From the NCBI GenBank assembly GCA_973895155.1, contig OZ316892.1, forward strand, positions 29,512,001 through 29,576,000: a DNA stretch of 64,000 nucleotides. The letters run 5' to 3'. How positions within the stretch are numbered: the first letter of the stretch is position 1; each line of letters begins with the position of its first letter. The notes below the pieces were generated by a model. That model saw nothing but the letters and a program-made list of their open reading frames with translations, searched no databases and was not told the DNA's origin. The position numbers and the translations under genes were made by a program. Positions 37,401-47,413 of the stretch are shown in pieces. The DNA is from Marsupella aquatica. Taxonomy: Eukaryota > Marchantiophyta.

Positions 37401-38828
37401 ATTTTCTGCGAGTCCTTTGATTTGCCATTCCGAATTTTGAGTACACAAAAACCTGAAATTGTTATTTAGCCGCTCTCCCTCCGTACTTAGGGTGTGAAAG
37501 TACTTGAATAAAGGGCTGTCCAGAAGGTCTGCTGCTTTATCTATGTGAGGGATACCATGGTGAGGTGTGGCGTAGTAAAAAATCCCTCTAATTCTATTTA
37601 GAAAGTTCTCAAGTTGAACCCTGCCATTCCTGGACCCGCTACGCAGACTGAGTGTCTCATGTGCTTCCCAGCATAATTGCTTGATTACCAGCCCCCCCAC
37701 AGAGTGGCCTACCAACACAACTGGGCAACCTTTCACCTGCCCAATCTTTCCTTGCATCAGATCTGATAGCAGGTTTTCCCCAATTATTTTCATGTCAAAC
37801 GTCCTCCGAGAATCTTTGCTCAGGCCCTCGCTGTACCGAACGACAAACACATGAGCGCCTGGAAACTCTTCCACCAACCAGGTTTGGGGCCAAAGATTGG
37901 AGGATCCATCCCCGCACTCCCACGTCGATAAGTGCACCCTTGACGACTTCGCAAATGGGAGCCCATGGAAAAACAACACTTGAACTCTGGGAATTCCCGA
38001 TGGCCTGTGCAACTCGATTAGGGAGTCATTCACCTTATAAGACAACCAATCACAAATACAGTAAGGCAATCGATGTATCCAACTCTGTTGCACCTACTGT
38101 AGCTGAATTTCGGTGGGAGAGGTGCCTGTAAGATTCCGGAAGAAACTGACAAGCAAATAGAGAAGCTATGCATATAGAGAGAACCCTCCTGGCAAAGTGT
38201 TAAAAAGGTCACTATGCATTGGGGATTATGCAGTCTAGAGAAATTACCTCAAGAACATCCACTTTGACTCCTGAGGGCCGAGAAATGTTTCGGCGACATC
38301 GTACTACGAACCCGGTCAAAGCACTGCCGACCATGAAGCACCAGACAACAAGGACATCGCGTGCCTTTTCTCTGACCACTAGGGTCGAAGCTATGATGGC
38401 AAGGGTTAGAACAACCCAATGGGGTAGATCCATCCGTAGCTGGAGGAGGAGACGGAAGCTCGTCTGTGGCTTGCTGTCACAATCTGGTGCTCCAAATCTA
38501 AACCCTGCAAATGGCCCTAGTATTACTCAACTGTTCAGTTTCATCCTCCACATGGTTGCCGCTCGGAGGAAACGAGTGCCTGGAAATTTAGTGGAAATCG
38601 CTCGTCTTGCACCGTTGGACATTCTAGCCTGGCCTGATAGAGTGATTGCGAGAGCTTGACATTTAACATTTGTAGATCGATTGCTACTGCTTCGGTGTCA
38701 CTATTTTCTAGTAACGCTCCTTCCTTGCTTTTGTAGATGTGGTACCCTACGTCGACAAGCTTGATGGAGAAGTCCACCACTTGGACGACGGTGCCAGCCA
38801 GGTCGAAGGCTGTGATGGGGTCGATCAT
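34469..38828 (-). CDS. Fungal STAND-type N-domain + SERAC1-like hydrolase + ankyrin protein
   Basis: Minus-strand exons by eye: N-terminal exon from 38828; hydrolase exon about 38060-37386; 36997-36833; 36599-36456; ankyrin exon 36211-34469. The last three joins are in phase 0. The N-terminus ('MIDPITAFDLAGTVVQVVDF', then 'GYHIYKSKEGALLEN') resembles the helical domain that opens fungal NACHT/ankyrin STAND proteins (PF17111-like, from memory). The hydrolase has 'VLFFHGL', the nucleophile elbow 'GHSVGG', 'TPHHG' and, in the next exon, the His segment 'ADHFSISKPPSKTS', so it looks catalytically complete. A 48-residue linker ('VPEQIQGIDTPLQDVKEML') stands where a NACHT would be expected. About 15 ankyrin repeats follow. 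A cytosolic sensor/effector role is inferred. The junction between the first two exons is unresolved, so two genes remain possible. Confidence 0.6.
36627..36719. repeat. Perfect tandem duplication (about 46 bp) in an intron
   Basis: The block beginning 'aactcttagacctgagcatg' and ending 'caaaaggtaac' occurs twice back-to-back without visible change, inside the intron between the exons at 36833 and 36599 of the hydrolase/ankyrin gene. A recent slippage or unequal exchange. Confidence 0.85.
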
Positions 38829-39225
38829 GGTGAGAAAGTCGAAATCAATTCGCAAATATTAAAGAGATGAAGATGATCAACTCATCGACTGTGGCAATTG
38901 ATGAAAATTTAAAGTTACGCGATGAATGCAAGGTGAACAAGCATCCACGACTGATTCAACGCAGTTTAATCGATGGAGATGTCGCTCGTTTGGGGCTGAA
39001 GCCTCGGACGAACAGAGATTAGGAGATTCTTGGCTTCAAGCTGCCGCTGTCGTTCGGGTGATCGATTACTTCCGGCAATTCAGGCTCGAATGCGACCCTC
39101 TTTCTGTCACTCATGCGTTCGCTCTCTTGGAAGGGGCCAAACCCGTTCTCTACGCATCAGTCGCTTTAACAGACCAAGAGCCAAAGAAGTCCCTCCTGGC
39201 CTCTTGAGCTCAACCTCCCCCATAA

Positions 39226-39935
39226 GAACGCTCGGCCTGTCGATAACACTCGTATTGTTTCGGAGCCTCGAGACTCTCCTGAAATCCGCAATAGCCATAC
39301 GCTCCTCACGCAATACACCCACGCCCATTCCCGTCAGCAACTGACTCTAGCTTCGGAATTCTTCATCAAAGGCAATCCCCGTGTCTTGTTCACCACCGCG
39401 CACCCCAAATTGACAGCTTAGCCCCAGAGATCGCGTCCTTGGGCCGCTCGAATGTAGGCAAGAGCAGTCTGTTGAATGCTGGTCTTCGGAGTCGACGGGC
39501 TAGCAAGGACGAGCAGCAAGCGAGAGAAGACGAAAATAATGTGCGGCTTTGTCGTGGAGAATAACTCTACGGGGAGAAAAGAGGAGGAGAACGGGATCAA
39601 TGGCGAGCTCGTAGTGCTGGATATGCCTGGCAGTGGGCATGGCAGTGGGCATGGCAGTCGAGAGGCTTGGGGTAAAGACATTGTCAAATATCTGGTTGCA
39701 CGCAAAGTGAGTCTTCCTACTCTCCAGTTGCAGCGTTATTTTTCCAGTTGCAGCGTTATTCTCCAATTGCAGCGTTAAACGGATTCACTCCATTATCCCG
39801 TGGCCCTCACTAATTCTTCCTCCAACCCCAGACTCGCCGCGCGTTGGTCCTCATAGACGCGGTCCACGGCCCGTCGCTTTGGTCCTCAAAGACCCGGTCC
39901 ATGGCCAAGCAATCCACGTCTTCCTACTCTCCAGT
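39226..39935 (+). pseudogene. Fungal-type EngB/YihA GTPase pseudogene, 5' part
   Basis: Readable pieces in three frames: 'TLASEFFIKGNPRVLFTTAH' (about 39345-39415), the P-loop 'LGRSNVGKSSLLNA' (about 39438-39480), then 'FGVDGLARTSSKREKTK', 'LVVLDMPGSGHG' (G3 box region) and 'REAWGKDIVKYLVARK', ending at a GTGAGT donor near 39709. An exon near 39833 continues 'RRALVLIDAVHG'. EngB GTPases assist large ribosomal subunit assembly. A stop/frameshift near 39420 and a shift after LLNA break the gene. The 'GSREAWG...YLVxRK..RRAxVLIDAxHG' wording is, from memory, that of ascomycete EngB-like proteins and not of plant organellar EngB. The 3' end is displaced past the Harbinger element. Confidence 0.65.
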
Positions 39936-40207
39936 AGGGCGTCTCAAACTTGGTGGTCCAAGTCTTTTCCGGGACGGCCGTCCCCCCAAGTTGAGGTCCG
40001 AAACGGTGACTGGAACCGCAGTTCCGGGTGAGTTTAAGCCTGGGGGTACTAACTTTGAGAGGGGTCAATAAGTGCCCCCCCCCCCCCCCGCGGATTACAC
40101 AGACTTCCAAACCAGCCCCCGCCCATGTGTAGTTCAAAATGCAAACTTGCCACGGCGTGACGGAGTGCTTCCACTCCTCACAATGAGCACGTCAATTCGC
40201 GCATATT

Positions 40208-41693
40208 TTGACAAAGAGCCATGAATGTGCAGCCGTTTTGGCTGAGAGATTTGAAAGTTGTCGTTCCCCCTCAGAATTTCTCAAAAATTTGGGTAGTGCG
40301 AGTGAGGCTCCTCATATGGACTATACGATGGACCACGATGGTGTTAACTTTGCAGGTGAACGTGTTGAAGCAGAGCACTTTCAGTTTTTGGATTCGCCCC
40401 CTCTGATTGTGAGCGATTCTCAGACAGTCGAAGCGATGGTGGTTGCTGGTGCATCAGCTGGAGCACAAGGAAGACCTGCACCACGTCCGGCCGTGAACAT
40501 TCCTACTGAGAACAAGAAGTTGTCTAGGGAGGACCTATCAAAGATCGTTGATTGGCTTGAAAAAGCTGATAACTATGCGATGCTTCATGGGACACAATCC
40601 AGGCTATCGGTTGGCGATAAGCATCTGTCGAAGAAAACTGTGTTTAAGCTTATGCTTATTATGCTGCATTCCAACGGATTTGCAAAGTTTGTCCAAACAG
40701 GAGAGAATTTGGGCAAGAGATTTGGCAGATACACGAGCAAGTTTAAGGAGGCGTTGGCAATGAAGAATGATTCGGGTGCTGGGCTCACCCTGGCGAGCTA
40801 AGAGTGGGGATTACACTTGACGATAAGCTTGACAAGATATGCCCGCACTTTGAAAGGATGAATGCACTTTATGGGGAGTGTGCTAATGTGGCTCCTCCTG
40901 CACTAGGGCAATGCGGTATCCCTGGACAGCTTGAGCTCATATATGATCCAGGATCTGATGAAGACGAGCCCTATGGTGACAGTGTTGGCCCGCAACAGGA
41001 TGAATCTGAGATGGCTGGCGACAACGGACCACAGACGCAGCACGAACGGGAGCACGAAGGCGTGACCAATGCTGGTGTTGAAACCGAGGCCCAACCTTGC
41101 GCCACTGAGCAGGGTACTGCTAATACTGGGACACCAGGATATGTTGAGGAGGATCACAAGCTAGGCCAATCCCAACTCCAACTCCGGTCGGGAATGGGCA
41201 AAGGCGGGTTCCTAATAAGAGATCAGCTCCACCATCATCACAGGCACAGTCAAGGACAAGTATGGCTGATCTTTATTTAGATAAGCTTAGTGACAAATCG
41301 TTGTACAAACGAGAGATGATCCAGACCAAGGATAAGTGGAGAACCCAAGAATTGGTTGATAGGCGAGAGGCGAGAAAAGTTGTTGCAGCTCAGCTAGACA
41401 AAAACAACCGATTGCAGAGGATGCAAGTAGACAAAAACAATCAAATGCAAAGGAGACATGAGGAGAAGAGGGCACGGTTGGAGCACAAACACCAGGTGGA
41501 TTTGATTGATCGCCAGCAGCACACAGCATTACTTACCGAGCTTGTTAGGAGCAACAGATCAAAAGATGAGTTGGTAGCGCTATTGAGTATTTTCCCCCCT
41601 GGTCCTCTCAATGTCAATCCACCCGGAAGGACTCGTCCTCCTACTACTGCAATGCCATGTGCTCCCAACAATCCAATTGACTTAGATGAATAG
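40208..41693 (+). pseudogene. Harbinger accessory DNA-binding (SANT/Myb-like) protein
   Basis: In PIF/Harbinger elements a Myb/SANT-like partner brings the transposase to the ends. Three successive frames read as one protein: 40208-40801 (segment 'KLSREDLSKIVDWLEKADNY' plus 'GKRFGRYTSKFKEAL'), 40804-41280 ('GITLDDKLDKICPHFERMNA', then an acidic Gln/Glu-rich stretch) and 41262-41693 (Lys/Arg/Gln-rich coiled-coil-like tail, 'KRARLEHKHQVDLIDRQQHT'). The frame changes near 40793 and near 41195 could be frameshifts or unrecognised introns; no good splice pair was seen, so a broken gene is preferred. The role rests on position inside the element and on general layout, since a canonical Trp-rich SANT repeat is not obvious. 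Confidence 0.55.
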
Positions 41694-42307
41694 TTTTTTT
41701 ACATACACTTAGCTGCACATTACCCAATGTTGATGCAGCCTTCCAAACATTGCTCTGTTGCAGGGCTCAAATTTTGAATAAAGGTTCTCTTTTGTGAAAC
41801 GGATGTGTTTTCAATGAAGTCCTCTTGAACTGATTTGTTTGCAATTCTCAAGTGGATCCTATTTGTTCTTCTCTCTGGACATTGACAGTCTGGGTATATA
41901 AGCATGCATCTCCACTGCTCTTTGCAACACTGGGCTAATTTCTGAAGATCTCCATTGTAGACTGGATCGTGCATTGAAAACTTCCTTCATTCCAAGACAA
42001 TAGAAGCTTTACAAATCACAATTGTATGTCTTCAAGTGCTCACAATGCAAGCACATATTTTAGAAGTGGAGAGATTACAAAAATGCAGAGCCAAGCTTTT
42101 AAATGCTCAAGGCATTTGACTAAGTTGGTACCAAACTTCAACTTGTAACTAATTAAACTACAGCCGATCATTGGCTTTAATCATCTGCTACCTCCTACCA
42201 CCAAGTAACTCCTACCAGCTACGCTTAAGTCCTCCCAGTTATGTTTGAACAAGGAAGCCGATCATTGGCTGTTAAACAAACAGATCCTATGAGCTATGTT
42301 TGAACAA

Positions 42308-43856
42308 TCAAGCTTCACGGTGTCGAGCACGGTGTAAAAATTGCCCCGGTTGACGATAGTATTCCAAAGCAGTATCCATAACTCGAACTAGTAGTGCATT
42401 GCCAGCTCGCACCAGAGCACGTCGCGAAACTACCCCAGGATCTCGCTCTGCATCAGCCGGTCCACCAACATTGGGCTCTGGATAGAAGTCCTCCTGGGTT
42501 TCACCATCTTGCTCTCTCTGCAGCGCAATATCCTCGGGTGTCCATGCATCCTGCCTGTGAAGCACATAGTTATGCAATTTCCCACACAAATTGATCCACC
42601 TTACCATCTATAGGCTGTCCTTCTTTGAATTCAATTGAGTTCGAACTTCTTTTAAAGAATGCCATCTGCTCTTCAAAACTCCAATGCAATGCTCATTGGT
42701 TACCCTGCACTTGGCAACACAAGTATTGAAGTTCTCTTTATCTGGTACCATGTCAGTCCTTTTAAATGCGGAAACCATGTGTGGAAGGGCCTGATAGCCT
42801 GAATCTCCTAAAATGTACTGGTCAGATTCAAATAGAGCATTCCTTCTGACATCAGTCAGAAAGGAAAAGAGTGGAGACTTTTGCACACAAGTCAGGTCGG
42901 AGCATGATCCAGGCATTCCTGCAGCAAGGCACAAATAGCAGCAGTCATTGGTTGATACTGGATACTGCTGCCTCATGCAACATATTCAACGTTGAAAATA
43001 ACTGCTCACCTAAGAACAAGAACATGATTATTCTGCGGTGGTCACAGACCACCTGAACATTTATGGAGTATCGACTCTTGCGATCATAGTAGCACTCTCC
43101 ATGAACGCCAGGACTTTGAGCCAAGGGGCACAGGCTTCCATCAATCAGACCGATACAGCCTAGAAATCCCAACCTTGCAAATGCCTCCAAACTTGCAGCT
43201 CGTTCCCTGTTGGTAGGCCACTGGATATAGTCGCTTAAAACATCATCCAAAGCCTCAAAGGCACGTTTTGAGTAGTTGACAATTGAACCACAACTCACAC
43301 CCCATGTGGGGATCATATGATTTAAGCAAGCACCATTCCCATCATGACCAAGCCTGTCTAGGCAGACAGCTAATTGGGCCTCAATAGGTGCTTGCTGACA
43401 ATTAGATTCATTCTTGAAGACAGGGTGTCCTTCAATCAAGCCTAGAAGGTGATAGAAAGAGGACTTGTCCATCCTAGTGAGCTGCCTAAACAAAGGATCT
43501 GCCAAGCAATGAAAGAACTGTTGTGCAAATTCCTTAGATTTCAGGCTCACATGACGATGAACAAAATAACAACGAGTATTATACAACACAAAATATAGCT
43601 CTAAGAGGTCTGTTGGATTCTCATCATTCTCTAAATCCTCTTCCCTGTTTTGATCCTCAAATGAGCTATCCAAAGGCAAGTCTGAATCACTGTCAGTCCT
43701 CTCAGAAATATGAGAGTCAACTTCAGAGAATCCATGGAGGTCGAGATCTTCAGATCCAGTATCTTGAGAACTCTTCAAACTCTGAACAACAATGGCTAGT
43801 TCAAGTTGCTGTTTGACTCGTTTCAAGCCTCTCTGCTTGTCTGAAAACCCAGGCAT
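42308..43856 (-). pseudogene. Harbinger DDE_4-type transposase, nonsense-mutated
   Basis: Exon 1 43856-43010 and exon 2 from 42918, with a 91-bp GT-AG intron (43009-42919), restore the line 'HRRIIMFLFLG|MPGSCSDL'. The acidic triad is visible: D in 'GLIDGSLCPLA', D in 'ILGDSGYQ' and E in 'NEHCIGVLKSRW'. A C-terminal 'VRWINLCGKLHN' follows, typical of plant Harbinger transposases. Between 'KKDSL' and 'MVRWI' an in-frame TAG (42608-42610) occupies one codon position with normal spacing on both sides, so a point mutation has probably inactivated the protein. The N-terminus is Ser/Asp/Glu-rich. Confidence 0.8.
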
Positions 43857-44018
43857 GTTCGACCCTAACAGTTGTGAAGAAGTGATAAAGTCAGTTTATA
43901 CCAAAATGAGCCAAATTTTATTCAATAAGTATAAATTTCATTCTAAGCTTGCAACATTGCGCATCCTGAAAGTGTATACATCCTGAATATGAGGGTCGAG
44001 TGCATACAATTGTAATCC

Positions 44019-44821
44019 CTAATCCGAGTCCTCTAAATCTGCATTCTTCAATTGCAACACGAGGTCTGCTAGGATTTTCTTGGCACTCTTAGGTTTCCCA
44101 AGACTGGACTTTGGTTTGACAAGGGTTTTTGTAGGTGTCCTGGGAATTCCAGGATCCACAAAACTCAATCTCTGAATGTGCATCTCGAGTCCCTTCACTT
44201 CAAGAGAGAATTGTAGCTTGGGCGAATGCTTTAGAATGTCATAAACAATCTGAATTTGCTCAAATTCAGGTAGAATGTTGAATTCAAGTGCTGTATAATT
44301 CAAGAGAATGGTAGCGCAATTCCACAGTAGGACTGTCACAGGCTGCACACCACCATGAATGGCATCAAACAAGACCAGTTGGAATTGAAAGGCAGGTTCT
44401 CTAGGTAAGTGATGTCCACATTTATCGCCCCATTCTAAAGATTTTTTACATCGATGGCCATCATTGTCCCTATGAGGGCAAGAGGAGTAAACAAATTTTC
44501 GAGGGTAGGGATTTCGAGCTGTGTAGTTTGCTGCCCAAACTAAAGACGGTGCAAACTGCGTACTCATTCCTCTAGCCCTCTTCTCCTCCACGTCTGACAA
44601 AGAAATCCAATGAGCCATGGCCTCCTGGCAAACGATGAAGCATTCAGCCATTTCAACATCCCTTGTCCTGGTTGTGAGCATTGCAGGAAACAAAAGCGGA
44701 AAAACATTGAGGTGATCTTTAACTTACAATCAGGTGTGAGCCGAGTGCCAAACAATCGGGGTCGTCCTGCAAGTATGCTCAGTTGTAGCCTCTCAGGATG
44801 TCGAAGGTGGGTCCTTTCCAC
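44019..44821 (-). CDS. RPA70 C-terminal OB-fold-like protein inside the Harbinger element
   Basis: Main frame 44693-44019; an upstream exon may lie at about 44821-44730, but its frame is uncertain. The core reads 'RKFVYSSCPH', then Cys at 'RCKKS' and 'DKCGHH', then 'FQFQLVLFDAIHGG' and 'LLWNCATILLNYTALEFNIL'. This order (Cys cluster, beta strand with LFDA, then W..A..LL..TA.EF..L) is that of the DNA-binding C-terminal domain of RPA large subunits (Rep_fac-A_C). The tail is Lys/Pro-rich. RPA binds single-stranded DNA; a role in repair or replication steps of transposition is inference. It could also be a host exon captured by the element. Similarity was judged by eye. Confidence 0.5.
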
Positions 44822-45340
44822 TCAGCCGTAGTTTTGTTTACACTCACTTGCAGCTCCTCACTGGCAGCTCCTCACTTGTAGCTGCTCACAAAATCGAGCA
44901 TCAACATGCAGCTCTAGCATGTCAGCCTAAAGCGATCTAGTGTACTCTAAATGACTTGCTTAAGTGGGAGCCCAAAACCATAACAAACTTACAGGAAAAA
45001 AGTGTCAATCGCTATGAGTTGACAGCCTTGCGATCATGGGCGCCTTGCATGTAGTCGCACAAACACGCACAGTGCGAGAAGGAATAGTCAGCCTCAACAG
45101 TTTCTCTCTCGCGTGCATCCCCGGCTTCTTTGTCGCGCACAACTAGGTTCTCTGTCACTGCGTCCCTCAGACGATAGGGTTAGTCATGGACCCACTCGGG
45201 TCACGGTAATGGTAATGTGACCGTCCGAGTTATTGATGGTCACCAATTTTGGGCACCGCCCACTTTCCGGTCACGGCCCTGCCCGGGCAATTTTGGACAG
45301 TAAAACGACCCGGGAAATTGATAGTTTGAGACACCCTAGT

Positions 45341-45640
45341 TGCAGCGTTATTTTTCCAGTTGCAGCGTTATTTCTCCAGTTGCAGCGTTAATCTCCAATT
45401 GCAGCGTTAAACCGATTCACTTTATTATCCCGTCGCCCTCACTAATTCTTCCTCCAACCCCAGACTCGTCGCGCATTGGCCCTCATAGCCACGGTCCACG
45501 GCCAAGCAATCTGATCGTTTCCTTCTCAACCTTCTCCGTGAGAGTGCAATCCCACATCAAATTCTCCTATTAAAGGTCGACCGCTTGATCACTCTCGACC
45601 TCAAGAAGGACAAGAACCCCGAATTCAAGGTTTTATATAA
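45341..45640 (+). pseudogene. Fungal-type EngB GTPase pseudogene, displaced 3' part
   Basis: Right of the Harbinger element the intron resumes (three to four 'ccagttgcagcgttatt' units), followed by 'ccccag' and an exon reading 'TRRAL', then 'SDRFLLNLLRESAIPHQILL' and 'KVDRLITL', the G4 region ([T/K]KxD-like) of EngB. The bases from 45341 to about 45510 repeat 39730-39930 of the left part, showing a tandem duplication that preceded the insertion. Relative to the left copy the 'VHG' joins the next block in another frame. Confidence 0.6.
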
Positions 45641-47113
45641 CTTTTTTTGTATAAGAGATTGGAGATTGAGTTGAATAAATGTTTTTTTAAATAATAGTTT
45701 TAATTTGAGCAGGTGTTGATTCCAAATCTAGTTAACAGAAACGATAGTCAGGAAAGATCGCCAGGAGAAACTTATACGGTTAAGGGAGGCACCCGTCGCA
45801 CTATGAGGTATTATAATCGACCTATATGGTCGACTATAATACCTCATAATGAGACCAGTGTCATCCTTAGCATTACGTTAATGAAGAGGGGATGTCTTTT
45901 CAATCGTCAGATCACATCCAGCTCTATCTGGATCGTTAATTCAAATTAGACGTCAAGTGATCACTATTGGCAGGAATATTACTATATTAGGTGAAGCCGG
46001 CCCTACCTAAAACGATTCCTTGGACACTGCATGCGCTCATTTCTGATTCGCTCATTTCTGATTTGCTCATTTCTTTGCACTCATGGTCTGCAGGGGATCG
46101 TTGCCTTGGGAAGTCAGTGGTTCTGTCTGCAGTCTGCTCAACGGATTTTGCTTTGGACATTCGAGGCACATTGGTTTCTGTCACCTATCAGTCACTGAGG
46201 TGAGGTGAGGTGGATCGATGCTTTCTTCTATAGTGGTAGCGGTAGTCGTTGCAGGTTGTGGAGCAGTTTCTCGTCCATAGGAATATTGCTAATTGTCACA
46301 TTTGGACGAGACTAAACGTCGGGAAGGCAGGTCATCGTAAGCGGTCATCTCATCGCATTTGATTCAATGAGGGAGCTCTCGCCCAAATGGTGATCTCTCG
46401 GATTGCTTTTTGAGTCTTTTACGTTCTGTTGGATTTTAGTCATACTAGCCGGTGTACGTTCAGAGATTGAGCATTCTGCCCTCGCGCTTTGCTTTTGTTC
46501 CTGTCCCTCTGCCTGTGCGCACACTGATGGATTATGTGTATTCCATCGATGCTTTCTCAATGTTTGACTGATTTATTTGCCAATCGCAAGCAATGTTTGA
46601 CATCAAATGTGAAGGCATTCAAGACAATCAGTGTGCGTATTGTTTTAGTTATCATTTCTGCTAAGACAAGTCTATCTCAAATGCTTGGACGTCCGTAGGT
46701 ATGCATGGATGCCCGGAGGTGATTGACGTTCTTCTTGACAGATGTGACGAGAGGACGAGGCAACTTTTAGAATACTGTTGTTGAGGAGTAAGCGGCTGAC
46801 TGACTACACAGATCAAAATTGAGGTAAGTGCTCTTACCTTGCTTACTGTTCTTTACATTCAATCTCGCTCAGTGGTCAAACCAGTGAATACAAGATGGCA
46901 CTTCGCTCGCCTACTCCATTTGCCTCGCTCTTTATTTCACTCGCCTGTACTCGCTCATCAGTTCGCTTGCCGTCAGCGATCGGTCTCGCTCACCTTTTGG
47001 CATCGGCCTCACTGATTGTTTCGCTTGCCTGCTGCCATCGGTCTCGCTCACCATTTTGCATTCCTGTTGCCATGGGCCTAGCATTTTCTGAGTATCGTCT
47101 AATGGGGCCAGCG
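45641..47113. other. Intergenic, no gene recognised
   Basis: Contains the perfect-looking hairpin at 45803, 'ctcatttctgatt' triplets near 46035-46075 and C/T-rich 'tcgctc' repeats at 46900-47060. The open frame at 46895-47185 is low-complexity and probably not a gene. Confidence 0.45.
45803..45847. repeat. 20-bp inverted repeat with 5-base loop
   Basis: Arms 45803-45822 (atgaggtattataatcgacc) and 45828-45847 pair with one mismatch around the loop tatat. It would extrude or fold into a strong hairpin; no gene is known around it. Confidence 0.8.
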
Positions 47114-47397
47114 CTCGGGGGGTTGAGTATCAACAATCTTAGGAACCACGTGCGATCCAAAATAGGTATTTTTCATATAAATTAGCTAAATTTTTAAAAA
47201 GTATAGAAAGCAAAAGAAGGTATTATAAACCTATATTTGTAGAATATTCTCTAATATATACCTTTTATAAAGTAAAATAGGTCATTAATATTGAAAATAG
47301 AGAATTTTTTAGAATATTCCCATTATAAAATAGGTGTGTTTATATTAGGCTAGGATCGCACATGGTACCCCAAAATATACACTAAGTTAACCCCCCA
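47114..47397. mobile_element. Mutator-type MITE with 9-bp target duplication
   Basis: 284 bp between direct repeats gggccagcg (47105-47113 and 47398-47406). Long imperfect inverted ends of about 45 bp start with a G-run and 'GGTT' and finish 'GTGCGATCC' on both sides. The interior is very AT-rich and non-coding. Nine-base target duplications and long inverted ends are typical of Mutator-like elements. Confidence 0.75.
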
Positions 47398-47413
47398 GGG
47401 CCAGCGAAGCAAT

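Larger units (their letters stand above)
39936..45337. mobile_element. PIF/Harbinger DNA transposon, 5.4 kb
   Basis: Terminal inverted repeats of 16 bp with one mismatch (AGGGCGTCTCAAACTT at 39936; the right end reads AGGGTGTCTCAAACTA on the minus strand), flanked by the 3-bp target duplication AGT (39933-39935, 45338-45340). It holds a SANT/Myb-like gene (+), a DDE_4-type transposase gene (-) and a third gene resembling an RPA OB fold (-). A run of about 18 C lies at 40077-40094. It sits inside the second copy of a tandemly duplicated segment of about 210 bp of the EngB-like pseudogene. Frameshifts and a stop in its genes suggest it is no longer autonomous. Confidence 0.85.

Noticed and set aside
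38219-38659. 146-codon plus-strand open frame
   Set aside because: Overlaps antisense to the hydrolase/ankyrin gene's N-terminal exon and intron; composition (Arg/Thr-rich) fits a shadow frame.
46895-47185. Ser/Leu-rich frame that could be a membrane peptide
   Set aside because: Built from C/T-rich simple repeats and running into the Mutator MITE.
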